Positions 43,852 to 52,315 of a DNA stretch of 64,000 nt are shown piece by piece. Both the position numbers and the translations under genes were made by a program. Under the pieces are notes generated by a model that was given only the letters and a program-made list of their open reading frames with translations, was not told the DNA's origin and searched no databases. Origin of the DNA: Demequina sp. NBRC 110051. Its GTDB lineage: Bacteria; Actinomycetota; Actinomycetes; Actinomycetales; Demequinaceae. The stretch spans positions 62,001 to 126,000 of the forward strand of contig NZ_BBRH01000007.1 in NCBI RefSeq assembly GCF_002090055.1, in the 5' to 3' direction. Every line of letters begins with the position of its first letter. Position 1 is the stretch's first letter.

Positions 43852-45894
43852 ATGCCTAAGGTCAGCCGGCCCCGCACGGCTGCGACGATCGGCGATGTGG
43901 CCGACGCCGCCGGGGTGTCGCGCGCCACGGTGTCGCGGGTCATGAACGGGCGCGCCACGGTCGCCGAGGACATCGCCGCCCGTGTGCTCGCGGTCGCCGA
44001 GGAGCTCCAGTACCGCCCGTCGAACGTGGCGCGCAGCCTGTCGCTGGGACGCACCGAGACGGTCGCGCTCGTGGTCCCCGACCTCACCAACCCGATGTTT
44101 CAGCACGTGCTCAGCGGCATCACCGACGCCGCCGCGACCCGTGGGTATCGGGTGCTCGTCGCGGATACGGCGGAGAATCCGCAGGATGAGGCCGCCATCG
44201 CGCTCGAGGCCCGCATGCGCTGCGACGCGCTCGTGCTGGTCTCGCCGCGCATGCCCCAAGAGCAGCTCACCACGCTGGTGCGCCAGGCGAGCCCCATGGT
44301 GCTCGTCAACCGCGACAGCCCCGAACCGTCCGTCCCGAGCCTCACGGTGAATTACCGAGCGGGCACCCTCGCGGTGATCCGCCACCTGGTGGACCTGGGC
44401 CACACGCGCATCGTGTACCTCGCCGGCCCCCCGCCCAGCTACGCGGATGCCCGCCGGCGCGAGGGCCTCGCCGAGGCCGCACGGATTCACCCGGGGCTCG
44501 ACATCGTCGAAGTTCCCGCAGGCGCGACGGTCGCCGCAGGCTACGGCGCGCGCGACGCCGTGCTCGCGGCCCGTGCCACCGCCGTCGTGGCCTTCAACGA
44601 CCTCGCCGCGTTCGGCCTGCTCGCGGCGCTGAACCAGGCGGGCGTGGCGGTGCCGGGAGACATCTCCGTCACCGGCTTCGACGACATCGAGCTCGCGCAA
44701 TACTCCACCCCGTCCCTCACCACCGTGGCCGTGCCCCAGCACGAGTTGGGTCGTCACGCCTGGCAGGAGCTGTTCACCGTGATCGAGAACCAGGGCACCA
44801 CCGCCTCCCCCCACACCCGGTTCGAGCCCCGCCTCGAGGTGCGCGCGAGCACGGGACCCGTGCCCCGGTCGGTGGCCGAGGGCGGCCTCGCCCCCAGCCC
44901 CGCGGGCACCGATACGCACGCGGGCGCCAGCGCGGCTGCCAGCCCGGCGACACGTACGGAAGGCCGTGGCGCATCGGCCGTCTCCCCTGCGTCCGCAGCC
45001 CCGACGGGCGTCACGCGCGACGGCGGGCCGGCCTGGCACCCCGACGGCGACGTGACCGTGCTCGAATGGCGCGGCGAGCCGCTGGCTCGGTATGAATCGG
45101 GCGCGCGATTGCCGCAGGTGCATGCGCGCCGTCCCTACCTGCACCCCGTCCACACCCTGGCCGGGCATGTGCTCACTGATGCCGCGCCGGTGGATCACCG
45201 CCATCACTACGGCGTGTCCCTCGCGGTGCCTGACGTCAACGGCACCAGCTATTGGGGCGGGCGCACGTTTGTGCGAGACGTGGGCCCTACGCTCCTCGAG
45301 AATCACGGCCAACAGGTCAGCGCGGGGCCCGTGGTCGACGGCACCGATCCGCACATCCTGCGCGACGCGGTGCGCTGGTACGACGAGAGAGACGACGCCC
45401 AACTCGAGGAGTCGCGCCGGCTGGGTGCCCACCTGCTCGCTGACGAGGACGCGTGGGCGCTGACGTGGCGCTCGGTACTGCGCGCCGAACATGGGGGCGT
45501 CACCATCGGCTCCCCTGCCACCAACGGGCGGCGCGGCGCGGGCTACGGCGGCTGGTTCTGGCGCCTGCCGCTGACGGCCGCGACCACGGTGCTCAGCCAG
45601 GGCGGCGCCGGCGAGCAGGCGGCACACGGCTCGCGCTCCCCCTGGCTCGCCTTTGTGCAGGGCGAGGGGGCCGATGCGACCACCTGGCTTGCGGTCCAGC
45701 ACGGCACCGCGAGGCCCTGGTTTGTCCGCGCGGCCGAGTATCCCGGCGCCGGCCCGGCCCTTGCGTGGGACCGCCCGCTCACCATCCCCGACGGCGGCAC
45801 GGTCGAGATCGGCCTCACCACCGTCCTGCTCGACCGCGCCGTGAGCCTCGAGGAGGCCGCGAGACTCGCGAGCGACGCCGCGGACGTGCGATGA
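43852..45894 (+). CDS. LacI-family regulator fused to a PmoA-like (DUF6807) domain
   Basis: Three in-frame ATGs exist (43810, 43840, 43852); the last has GGAG six bases upstream and places the HTH near the N-terminus, giving 680 residues. Residues 10-60 are the LacI HTH (TIGDVADAAGVSRATVSRVMNG) and 65-340 the periplasmic-binding-like sensor (VVPDLTNPMFQHVL, VNRDSPEPSVPSL, ISVTGFDDIELAQYSTPSLTTV). An Ala/Ser/Thr-rich linker of about 55 residues follows. The last 280 residues form a PmoA/DUF6807 domain recognisable by RRPYLHPVHTLAGHVLTDAAPVDHRHHYG, SYWGGRTFV and TTWLAVQHG. Fused PmoA domains may sense or process a sugar. It presumably represses the divergent transporter and its own operon. Confidence 0.85.
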   Translation: MPKVSRPRTAATIGDVADAAGVSRATVSRVMNGRATVAEDIAARVLAVAEELQYRPSNVARSLSLGRTETVALVVPDLTNPMFQHVLSGITDAAATRGYRVLVADTAENPQDEAAIALEARMRCDALVLVSPRMPQEQLTTLVRQASPMVLVNRDSPEPSVPSLTVNYRAGTLAVIRHLVDLGHTRIVYLAGPPPSYADARRREGLAEAARIHPGLDIVEVPAGATVAAGYGARDAVLAARATAVVAFNDLAAFGLLAALNQAGVAVPGDISVTGFDDIELAQYSTPSLTTVAVPQHELGRHAWQELFTVIENQGTTASPHTRFEPRLEVRASTGPVPRSVAEGGLAPSPAGTDTHAGASAAASPATRTEGRGASAVSPASAAPTGVTRDGGPAWHPDGDVTVLEWRGEPLARYESGARLPQVHARRPYLHPVHTLAGHVLTDAAPVDHRHHYGVSLAVPDVNGTSYWGGRTFVRDVGPTLLENHGQQVSAGPVVDGTDPHILRDAVRWYDERDDAQLEESRRLGAHLLADEDAWALTWRSVLRAEHGGVTIGSPATNGRRGAGYGGWFWRLPLTAATTVLSQGGAGEQAAHGSRSPWLAFVQGEGADATTWLAVQHGTARPWFVRAAEYPGAGPALAWDRPLTIPDGGTVEIGLTTVLLDRAVSLEEAARLASDAADVR

Positions 45895-47123
45895 GTGCGC
45901 CCGCCGCGACCGCGACCACTGCCGTACCCGTCGGCACGGCAGCCCCCGCCGTCGCGCTCGTGGGCATTCACGGCCACGGCGGCTCCCACCTGCGCCGCAT
46001 CCGAGACCTCGAGGCGCGCGGTGTGGTGCGCCTCACCGCGCTCGTGGACCCGCGGCCGCTCGGCTCTGAGGACGCCCCGGAGACGGGCGGGCCCGGCGGC
46101 CCCCGGCACGGATCCGCCGCGGCCGGCGACGGCGTGCCCTGGTTCCCGACTCTGGGCGACCTGCTCTCGGCCCCCGAGCCCGAGGTTCGCCCCGACATCG
46201 TGGTGCTGTCCACCCCCATCCCCACGCATTTGCCTCTCGCGAGCGCGGCCATGCGCGCCGGGCTCGACGTGTTGCTCGAGAAGCCCACCGCGGCGTCGCT
46301 TGCCGAGCACACCGCGCTCGTGGCCGTCGCCGAGGAGACCGGACGGCTGTGCCAGGTGGGCTTCCAGACCTTCGGCTCGCACGCGCTGACGGCCGTGGAG
46401 CGCCTCATCGCCGACGGCGAGATCGGCGACGTCACGGGCGTGGGCGCCGTTGGCACGTGGGTGCGCACCGTGGGCTACTGGGAGCGCGCGCCGTGGGCGG
46501 GCAAGCGTCAGCTGGACGGCCGCGACGTGGTCGACGGGGTCGTCACGAATCCCCTGGCACACGCCGTCGCGACGGGGCTGAGGATTGCGGGAGCAACCCG
46601 TTCCGCGGACGTCGCCGGCGTGGACGTCGACCTGTACCGCGCCAACCCCATCGAGGCGGACGACACCTCCTCGGTGCGCGTCACCACGGCCGACGGGCTG
46701 CGTTGCGGCTTTGGTCTCACGCTGTGCGCGCCCGAGCGCACCCCCGCCCGCGTCCTCATCCACGGCACCCGCGGGCACATCGAGCTCGCCTACGAGACCG
46801 ACCGGGTGCGCCTCATCACCGACAGCGTGGACCTCGAGAAGCAGTACGGTCGCGACGACCTGCTCGAGGACCTGGTGGCCACCCGCGCGACGCCCGGGCG
46901 CCGCCTTGCTTGCGACGTGCGCGACACCGGTGCTTTCATGCGGGTCATGGAAGCCGTCCGCACCGCCCCCGACCCGGGCGCGATCGGCGCCGCCCACATC
47001 GACTGGGTTGGCGAGGGCGACGACCGCCACCCCGTGGTGAGCGACATCGCCGCCTGGTGCGAGGAGGTCGCGGTGCAGGGCCGCACCTTCGCCGAGCTCG
47101 GGGCTCCCTGGACCCACGCGTGA
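45891..47123 (+). CDS. Gfo/Idh/MocA-family oxidoreductase
   Basis: ATG at 45891 overlaps the regulator stop (ATGA), giving 410 residues. The NAD(P)-binding turn is VALVGIHGHGGSHLRRI (about 22-38), and the family motif DVLLEKPTAASLAEH (about 123) supplies the conserved EKP Lys. The C-terminal beta-sheet domain follows, with WERAPWAGKRQLDGRDVVDGVVTNPLAHAVA near the active site, where a conserved His is expected. It probably oxidises a sugar or inositol derivative taken up by the divergent ABC transporter. It shares a four-base overlap with the downstream AEC transporter gene. Confidence 0.9.
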   Translation: MSAPAATATTAVPVGTAAPAVALVGIHGHGGSHLRRIRDLEARGVVRLTALVDPRPLGSEDAPETGGPGGPRHGSAAAGDGVPWFPTLGDLLSAPEPEVRPDIVVLSTPIPTHLPLASAAMRAGLDVLLEKPTAASLAEHTALVAVAEETGRLCQVGFQTFGSHALTAVERLIADGEIGDVTGVGAVGTWVRTVGYWERAPWAGKRQLDGRDVVDGVVTNPLAHAVATGLRIAGATRSADVAGVDVDLYRANPIEADDTSSVRVTTADGLRCGFGLTLCAPERTPARVLIHGTRGHIELAYETDRVRLITDSVDLEKQYGRDDLLEDLVATRATPGRRLACDVRDTGAFMRVMEAVRTAPDPGAIGAAHIDWVGEGDDRHPVVSDIAAWCEEVAVQGRTFAELGAPWTHA

Positions 47124-48127
47124 GCGAGGTCGTCACCGCCCTGGTGACGATGGGTCTGGTGGTCGCCGCCGGCTGGCTGATCCAGGCGCGCGGCTGGCTC
47201 CCGCACGGCTCACGCGAAATCCTCGCGACCGTCTGCTTCTCCATCGCGAGCCCGTGCCTGCTGCTGGCAACGGTCGCCCACGCTGACCTAGGGACGCTCG
47301 CCTCGCGCGGCGCGGCCGTGACGTGGGGCACCAGCCTGGCGCTCGCCGGTGTGCTGGGTGTCATCGCGCGTTGGGGTCTGCGCCTGCCCGCCGGTCGCGC
47401 GACCATCACGGCCCTCTCGGGTTCCTACGTCAACGCCGGCAACCTGGGGCTACCGCTCGCCGTCTACCTCTTTGGCGATGCGCTCGCCGTGGTGCCGACC
47501 ATGCTCGTGCAGCTCCTCGTGATGGCGCCGGTCGCGTTTGGGGTGCTGGGCCGCGCGGCCGATGCCACTCCCCTTCCCGTCGCCGCCTCGCGCTCGCGCG
47601 GCGACGCGCCCGTGCGCAAGGGGGCCCTCGCATCGGCCATCCTCAATCCCCTCACGTTGGCTTCGCTCGCGGGCCTGGTGCTCGCGCTGCTGCCGTGGTC
47701 CGTCCCCGAGGCCGCGCTCGAGCCGTTCTCCCTGGTAGGCGCGGCCGCTCCCCCGCTCGCGCTGTTGACGCTCGGCATGTCGTTGGCGAAGGACGTGCGG
47801 ATGGCCGATGGGCCGGCTAAGTCCGGTGTCGACGGCACCTTGGCGGCGGGGTCGGATGGGTCGACGGGGCTGGCGGCGCCGTTGGGGCTCGCAATCGTTG
47901 CCCGCGCGGTGGTGCACGCGGCGCTCACGTGGGCGGTGGGATCGCTCGCCGGGCTTGAAGGGACCGCGCTGACGATGGTGGTCGCAATGGCTGCGCTGCC
48001 CACCGCACAGAACGTGGTGGTCTACGCCAACCGGTACCGCTGCTCGGTCGATGTGGCCTCGCGAGCCTGCGTGGCGACCACGGCGCTGTGCGGGCCGGTG
48101 CTCGTGGTGGTCTCCGCGGTCGTGTGA
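47120..48127 (+). CDS. AEC (auxin efflux carrier)-family transporter
   Basis: GTG at 47120 overlaps the oxidoreductase stop, giving 335 residues with about ten membrane helices. LSGSYVNAGNLGLPLAVYLFGD (about 100-120) is the conserved AEC/PIN-like crossover motif. ALPTAQNVVVYANRY (about 293) is its C-terminal counterpart, and LALLTLGMSLAK precedes the central loop. That loop is polar and Gly/Ser-rich. AEC proteins export or import organic acids and related anions. Position in the operon suggests handling of the oxidised sugar product, though that is inference. Confidence 0.87.
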   Translation: MSEVVTALVTMGLVVAAGWLIQARGWLPHGSREILATVCFSIASPCLLLATVAHADLGTLASRGAAVTWGTSLALAGVLGVIARWGLRLPAGRATITALSGSYVNAGNLGLPLAVYLFGDALAVVPTMLVQLLVMAPVAFGVLGRAADATPLPVAASRSRGDAPVRKGALASAILNPLTLASLAGLVLALLPWSVPEAALEPFSLVGAAAPPLALLTLGMSLAKDVRMADGPAKSGVDGTLAAGSDGSTGLAAPLGLAIVARAVVHAALTWAVGSLAGLEGTALTMVVAMAALPTAQNVVVYANRYRCSVDVASRACVATTALCGPVLVVVSAVV

Positions 48128-48140
48128 CGCGGCCGCTGCG

Positions 48141-48200
48141 TCCTGCGAGTCGTTCAGTGCCCGATTTCGGCCGCTTCCGCGCACTGGATCGCTCCTGGGA
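48141..48200. repeat. Palindromic intergenic repeat
   Basis: TCCTGCGAGTCGTTCAGTGC (48141-48160) and GCACTGGATCGCTCCTGGGA (48181-48200) are imperfect inverted arms around CCGATTTCGGCCGC. It follows the AEC transporter gene. Confidence 0.65.
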
Positions 48201-48236
48201 CGCCGCGCGGCGAGCGCCCTGTCGCCAGGCAAAGCA

Positions 48237-48266
48237 AAAGGCCCCCGGGGTGTCCCGGGGGCCTTT
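48237..48266 (-). terminator. Intrinsic terminator for tRNA-Leu
   Basis: AAAGGCCCCCGGG and CCCGGGGGCCTTT form a perfect 13-bp stem around a four-base loop. On the minus strand it is followed by TTTTGCTTTG, 7 bp after the mature tRNA end. Confidence 0.88.
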
Positions 48267-48273
48267 CATCACG

Positions 48274-48357
48274 TGCGCGAGGGGGGAGTTGAACCCCCAC
48301 GCCCTTTCGGGCACACGGACCTGAACCGTGCGCGTCTGCCTATTCCGCCACTCGCGC
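48274..48357 (-). tRNA. tRNA-Leu (anticodon CAG)
   Basis: The 84-nt class II tRNA has acceptor arms GCGCGAG and CTCGCGC, the anticodon loop TTCAGGT inside CACGG/CCGTG stems, a long variable arm (GCCCGAAAGGGC), and a T arm GGGGGTTCAACTCCCCC. The discriminator base is A, and CCA is not encoded. It reads CUG, a major leucine codon in this genome. The same tRNA precedes fhaA in other actinobacteria, supporting synteny. Confidence 0.95.
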
Positions 48358-48392
48358 GTGCCGGGCAACTTTAGCACGACTCAGAGGCACTA

Positions 48393-48398
48393 TACGAT
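48393..48398 (+). promoter_or_regulatory. Leaderless -10 element for fhaA
   Basis: TACGAT lies seven bases before the ATG at 48406, with no Shine-Dalgarno. The tRNA promoter must occupy part of the same 48-bp divergent gap. Confidence 0.5.
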
Positions 48399-48405
48399 TC
48401 CCCAT

Positions 48406-49113
48406 ATGGGAGTCCTGGATCGCTTCGAAAAGCGCGTCGAGAACGCCGTGCAAGGAGCCTTCGCGCGGACCTTCAAGTCGGGGGTCAAGCCGGTGGAGAT
48501 CGCGTCCGCTGTGCGGCGTGAATGCGACGCGCGCGCCGCCGCCGTCGACCGCAACCGTACTGTCGCGCCCAACGAGTACTCGATCGCGCTGAGCGCCACC
48601 GATCACGAGGCCATTAGCCAGTGGGGCGACGAGGCGCTCGCGCACGAGATCGAGGAGGCGCTGCGCGATCACGCTCGCCAGCAGCGTTACTCCTTTGTGG
48701 GCTCGGTCAAGGTGGCCTTCGAGGAGGACGAGTCGCTCGCGACCGGCCGCCTAGCCGTGACGAGCCGGTCCACGCGCGGCCCCGTCGCCCCCGCGACCGA
48801 GCGCGACGACCGCTCGCGCTACCCGCTTATCGACATCGACGGCCAGCGCTATCACCTGACGGGAGAGATGACGGTGATCGGACGCGGGTCCGAATCGGAC
48901 ATCGTGCTCGACGACACCGGCGTGTCGCGTCAGCACTGCCGGTTCGAGATCACCGAGCACGGCACGATCCTCACGGATTTGGGCTCGACCAATGGCACGA
49001 TGGTCGAGGACCAGCGCGTCAGCGAGGTCACGTTGCTCGACGGCAATGCGATCACCGTGGGCCGCACGACGATCATGTACTGGGACGCGGTCCCTGCCGA
49101 AGAGGACAGTTGA
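48406..49113 (+). CDS. fhaA: FhaA: DUF3662 plus FHA-domain protein
   Basis: ATG at 48406 gives 235 residues. Residues 1-115 are DUF3662 (MGVLDRFEKRVENAVQGAFARTF is the family start). A short Arg-rich linker and a C-terminal FHA domain follow (VIGRGSESDIVLDDTGVSRQHCRFEI, DLGSTNGTMV; about 165-225). In mycobacteria FhaA binds the phosphorylated MviN/MurJ pseudokinase partner and controls peptidoglycan synthesis. It is shorter than M. tuberculosis FhaA because the linker is minimal. It is the first gene of the fhaA-fhaB-pstP-rodA-pbpA-pknA-pknB cluster, with fhaB 4 bp downstream. Confidence 0.95.
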   Translation: MGVLDRFEKRVENAVQGAFARTFKSGVKPVEIASAVRRECDARAAAVDRNRTVAPNEYSIALSATDHEAISQWGDEALAHEIEEALRDHARQQRYSFVGSVKVAFEEDESLATGRLAVTSRSTRGPVAPATERDDRSRYPLIDIDGQRYHLTGEMTVIGRGSESDIVLDDTGVSRQHCRFEITEHGTILTDLGSTNGTMVEDQRVSEVTLLDGNAITVGRTTIMYWDAVPAEEDS

Positions 49114-49117
49114 TTCG

Positions 49118-49639
49118 ATGAGCGAAATCTCGATCACCCTCCTGCGCTTCGGGTTCCTCATCCTGTTGTGGGCCCTCGTGCTGGCGGCGATCGGAGTCCT
49201 GCGCGCCGACCTGTACGGCACGCGGGTGACCTCTCGCGGGCGCGGCCGCAATGCACGGCCCCGTCCTGATGCACGCACCAACAAGACCGCGGCGCCGTCT
49301 CGCGCGGGCACCGGCGTGCGCGCTGGCGCGATCAACACGCATGCATCCGCGGCCGGCCACCTCGCGGTGACCTCCGGCCCCCTCAAGGGCACCGTCATTC
49401 CGCTGGGCTCTGCGCCTGTCCTCATCGGCCGCTCCCCCACGTGCACGCTCGTGATCGACGACGACTACTGCTCGGCGAAGCACTGCCGGGTCTACCCCGA
49501 GGGTGATTCGTGGCGCGTCGAGGACCTGGGCTCCACCAACGGCACCTACCTCGACAATCAGCGAGTGGGTGACCCGATGCCGTTCAAGCGAGGGGACCAC
49601 CTGCGGCTGGGTGCGACCACGCTTGAACTGAGGAGCTGA
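49118..49639 (+). CDS. fhaB: FhaB/FipA: membrane-anchored FHA protein
   Basis: ATG at 49118 gives 173 residues. One membrane helix (about 6-28, ITLLRFGFLILLWALVLAAIGVL) is followed by a basic, Ala-rich linker and an FHA domain (VLIGRSPTCTLVIDDDYCSAKHCRVYP, DLGSTNGTYL; about 95-165). In mycobacteria FipA links FtsZ and FtsQ or other division proteins in a kinase-dependent way. Order and spacing (4 bp after fhaA, 3 bp before pstP) fit the conserved cell-growth operon. Confidence 0.95.
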   Translation: MSEISITLLRFGFLILLWALVLAAIGVLRADLYGTRVTSRGRGRNARPRPDARTNKTAAPSRAGTGVRAGAINTHASAAGHLAVTSGPLKGTVIPLGSAPVLIGRSPTCTLVIDDDYCSAKHCRVYPEGDSWRVEDLGSTNGTYLDNQRVGDPMPFKRGDHLRLGATTLELRS

Positions 49640-49642
49640 CGC

Positions 49643-50983
49643 GTGTTCCTCACCCTCCACTTTGCGGCACGGTCCGACGTCGGACTCGTGCGCGCCAACA
49701 ACCAGGACTCCGCCTTCGCCGGCCCCCACCTGCTGGTGGTTGCGGACGGCATGGGCGGCGCCGCCGGCGGCGACATCGCGTCGTCCGTCGCGGTAGGCAG
49801 GCTCGCCGCGCTCGACGGCGAGTCCCACGGTCCCGACGAGGCCCTCGACGAGCTCAAGCAGGCCATCGCGGACGCACACGCCGAGATCGTTGAGCGCGCC
49901 GCGAACGACCCCGAGCTCTCGGGCCTCGGCACCACGGTGACCGCACTCCTGCGCGCGGGCAGCTCGCTGTCCATGGCGCACATCGGCGACTCGCGCGCCT
50001 ACCTGCTGCGCGACGGTACCCTGGATCAGGTCACCACCGACCACAGCTTTGTGCAGCACCTGGTCGACACCGGCCGCCTCAGCGCGGCCGATGCCGAGAA
50101 CCACCCCAAGCGCTCCATGCTGTTGCGCGTCCTGGGCGACGTCGACGCCGATGTGCCCGTCGACATCTCGGTGCGCGAGACCCGCGCGGGCGACCGCTGG
50201 ATGCTGTGTTCCGACGGGCTCTCGGGCGTGGTCAGCCGCGACACCATCGCGAAAACCCTCGCCGAGGTTGAAGACCCCGGCGACTGCGCCGATGCCCTGG
50301 TGGGCCTGGCGCTCTCGGCCGGCGCCCCGGACAACGTCACATGCATCGTGGCCGACGTGGTCGACATCGACGCCCAGCCCGACGGCATCGGCCCGCCGTC
50401 CTCGACCCAGATTGTGGGCGCCGCCGCAACCGACCGCCACCGCCCCACCGCGGGCGGAACGGGCGCGGCGGGACGCGCCGCACGTCTGCAGACGCGCACT
50501 CCCGAGCCGGACGAGGACGAGCAGCCCAGCCGGCGCTCCAAGGCGTGGACCAGGGCTAAGCCCTGGGTCCTGCCCCTCATCGCCCTCCTCGTCGTGGTGG
50601 GCGGCGCCTGGGGCGCCTACCTGTGGACGCAGACGCAGTACTTCGTGGGCTCCGACGGCCTCAATGTCGCCATCTACCAGGGCATACCCCAGGATCTTCC
50701 GTTCGTGGAGCTGGAGACGCTCGTCGAGGACACGGGCATCCCCGTCGCGACGCTCGAGCCGTATCAGCAGCAGCGTATCGAGGCGACCATCCGCGCGGGC
50801 AGCCTTGAGGAGGCCCAGGGGATCGTCGCCTCCCTCGACGTAGTCGAGCCGGTGACGACCCCGAGCCCCACCCCCAGCCCGTCCGCGAGCGCCTCCACGG
50901 AGCCCAGCCCCGCGCCCACGGCGACCGCGACCCCCAGCCCGGCCACGGCATCGGCCGCCTCCACGGACAGTGGAGACGCCTAA
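49643..50983 (+). CDS. pstP: PstP: PP2C-type phosphatase with one membrane helix and extracellular domain
   Basis: The GTG start gives 446 residues. PP2C motifs: RSDVGLVRANNQDS, VVADGMGGAAGGDIAS (about 32-47), HIGDSRAYLL, CSDGLSGVVS and GAPDNVTCIV. A membrane helix near 310-330 (WVLPLIALLVVVGGAWGAYLW) and a short external domain follow, then a Pro/Ser/Thr tail. That tail contains an exact copy of the 16-mer repeat, encoding PATASA. PstP reverses PknA/PknB phosphorylation of cell-wall and division proteins. It abuts rodA without a gap. Confidence 0.95.
   Translation: MFLTLHFAARSDVGLVRANNQDSAFAGPHLLVVADGMGGAAGGDIASSVAVGRLAALDGESHGPDEALDELKQAIADAHAEIVERAANDPELSGLGTTVTALLRAGSSLSMAHIGDSRAYLLRDGTLDQVTTDHSFVQHLVDTGRLSAADAENHPKRSMLLRVLGDVDADVPVDISVRETRAGDRWMLCSDGLSGVVSRDTIAKTLAEVEDPGDCADALVGLALSAGAPDNVTCIVADVVDIDAQPDGIGPPSSTQIVGAAATDRHRPTAGGTGAAGRAARLQTRTPEPDEDEQPSRRSKAWTRAKPWVLPLIALLVVVGGAWGAYLWTQTQYFVGSDGLNVAIYQGIPQDLPFVELETLVEDTGIPVATLEPYQQQRIEATIRAGSLEEAQGIVASLDVVEPVTTPSPTPSPSASASTEPSPAPTATATPSPATASAASTDSGDA
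50941..50956 (-). repeat. 16-mer repeat (exact copy, reverse orientation) in the pstP tail
   Basis: GGCCACGGCATCGGCC on the coding strand, reading PATASA. Confidence 0.8.
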
Positions 50984-52315
50984 GTGGCGACCGTCTCCGA
51001 GGTCTCCGTCCGCTCGGGACGCCGCAGCGAACTGACGCTGCTGGCGCTCGCGTGGGTGATCATCGTGCTCGCGCTGGCGCTGGTCGACTATCACGCGGCC
51101 TACCTCGAGTTGGTCGACATCGGCATCTACGGTGCGGCCGTGGCGGCACTGATGCTCGCCGCGCACGTGACGCTGCGCCGCGTGGCCCCGGCCGCCGACC
51201 CCGTGCTGCTGCCCGCCGTGTTCGCGCTCAACGGCGTGGGGATCGCGGAGATCCGCCGCATCGACTACGCCGAGGACACCAGCTTCGGCACGCAGCAGAT
51301 GATCTGGGCGGTGCTGGGCGTCACCATCATGATCGGCGTGCTGCTGGTCATCCGCGACCACCGCAAGCTGCGCCGCTACACGTACACCGCGGGCGTGGTG
51401 GGCCTCATCCTCTACCTGCTGCCGCTCGTCCCGGGCCTCGGCGTGACCATCAACGGCGCACGCATCTGGGTCTCGATCGGCGGCAACTCCCTGCAGCCGG
51501 GCGAGTTCGCGAAGATCGCGCTCGTCATCTTCTTCGCCGGCTACCTGGTGACCAATCGCGATACCCTCGCGCTCGCCGGACCCAAGGTGCTCGGCATGCG
51601 CTTCCCGCGCGTGCGCGACATGGGGCCGCTGCTCATCGTGTGGCTCGCCGCGATGCTGATCATGGTCTACGAGCGCGACCTGGGCGCCTCACTGCTGTTC
51701 TTCTCGATCTTCCTGGGGATGCTCTACGTCGCGACGCAGCGGTTCAGCTGGGTCGCGATCGGCATGAGCATGTTCTTTGTGGGCGGCGCGTTTGCCGCGC
51801 TCACCGTTCCGCACGTACGCAGCCGGTTCGAGGCATGGCTCCATGCGCTGGACGCGGACGTGTACTCGTCTGGGACGTCGGAGCAGCTGGTGCGCGGGCT
51901 GTTCGGCATGGCGTCGGGCGGCCTGTTCGGCACCGGCCTGGGCGAGGGCCGCCCCGATCTGGTGCCCTACGCCGAGTCCGACTTCATCATCGCTTCCCTG
52001 GGTGAGGAGCTGGGCCTCACCGGGCTGATGGCGATCCTGACGCTCTACATCATCATCGTGCAGCGCGCGTTCCGTACCTCGATCGGCGTGCGCGACGGGT
52101 TCGGCAAGCTGCTGGCCGCGGGCCTGGGCGTCACGATCGCGGTGCAGGTGTTCATCGTGGTGGGCGGCGTCACCCGCGTCATCCCGCTCACGGGCCTCAC
52201 CGCACCCTTCCTCGCCTACGGTGGTTCGTCCCTGCTGGCCAACTGGCTGGTGATCGCGCTGTTGCTGCGCGTCTCGGATCAGGCCAGGCGTTCGAGTGAG
52301 GAGGTGACCGCATGA
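50984..52315 (+). CDS. rodA: RodA/FtsW-family peptidoglycan glycosyltransferase (SEDS)
   Basis: GTG at 50984 directly follows the pstP stop, giving 443 residues with about twelve membrane helices. SEDS hallmarks are NGARIWVSIGGNSLQPGEFAKIALV (about 155-180), the catalytic Asp in VYERDLGASLLFFSIFLGMLYVATQ (about 228) and the late GVTRVIPLTGLTAPFLAYGGSSL. It polymerises lipid II glycan strands together with the PbpA transpeptidase encoded next, whose start overlaps its stop by four bases. Confidence 0.96.
   Translation: MATVSEVSVRSGRRSELTLLALAWVIIVLALALVDYHAAYLELVDIGIYGAAVAALMLAAHVTLRRVAPAADPVLLPAVFALNGVGIAEIRRIDYAEDTSFGTQQMIWAVLGVTIMIGVLLVIRDHRKLRRYTYTAGVVGLILYLLPLVPGLGVTINGARIWVSIGGNSLQPGEFAKIALVIFFAGYLVTNRDTLALAGPKVLGMRFPRVRDMGPLLIVWLAAMLIMVYERDLGASLLFFSIFLGMLYVATQRFSWVAIGMSMFFVGGAFAALTVPHVRSRFEAWLHALDADVYSSGTSEQLVRGLFGMASGGLFGTGLGEGRPDLVPYAESDFIIASLGEELGLTGLMAILTLYIIIVQRAFRTSIGVRDGFGKLLAAGLGVTIAVQVFIVVGGVTRVIPLTGLTAPFLAYGGSSLLANWLVIALLLRVSDQARRSSEEVTA

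Noticed and set aside
48128-48405. Integration site or genomic island at tRNA-Leu
   Set aside because: No integrase, no duplicated tRNA 3' end, and the flanks are a normal terminator and the conserved fhaA cluster.
49073-51361. Long minus-strand open frame opposite fhaB-pstP-rodA
   Set aside because: Artefact across three genes with firm family motifs.
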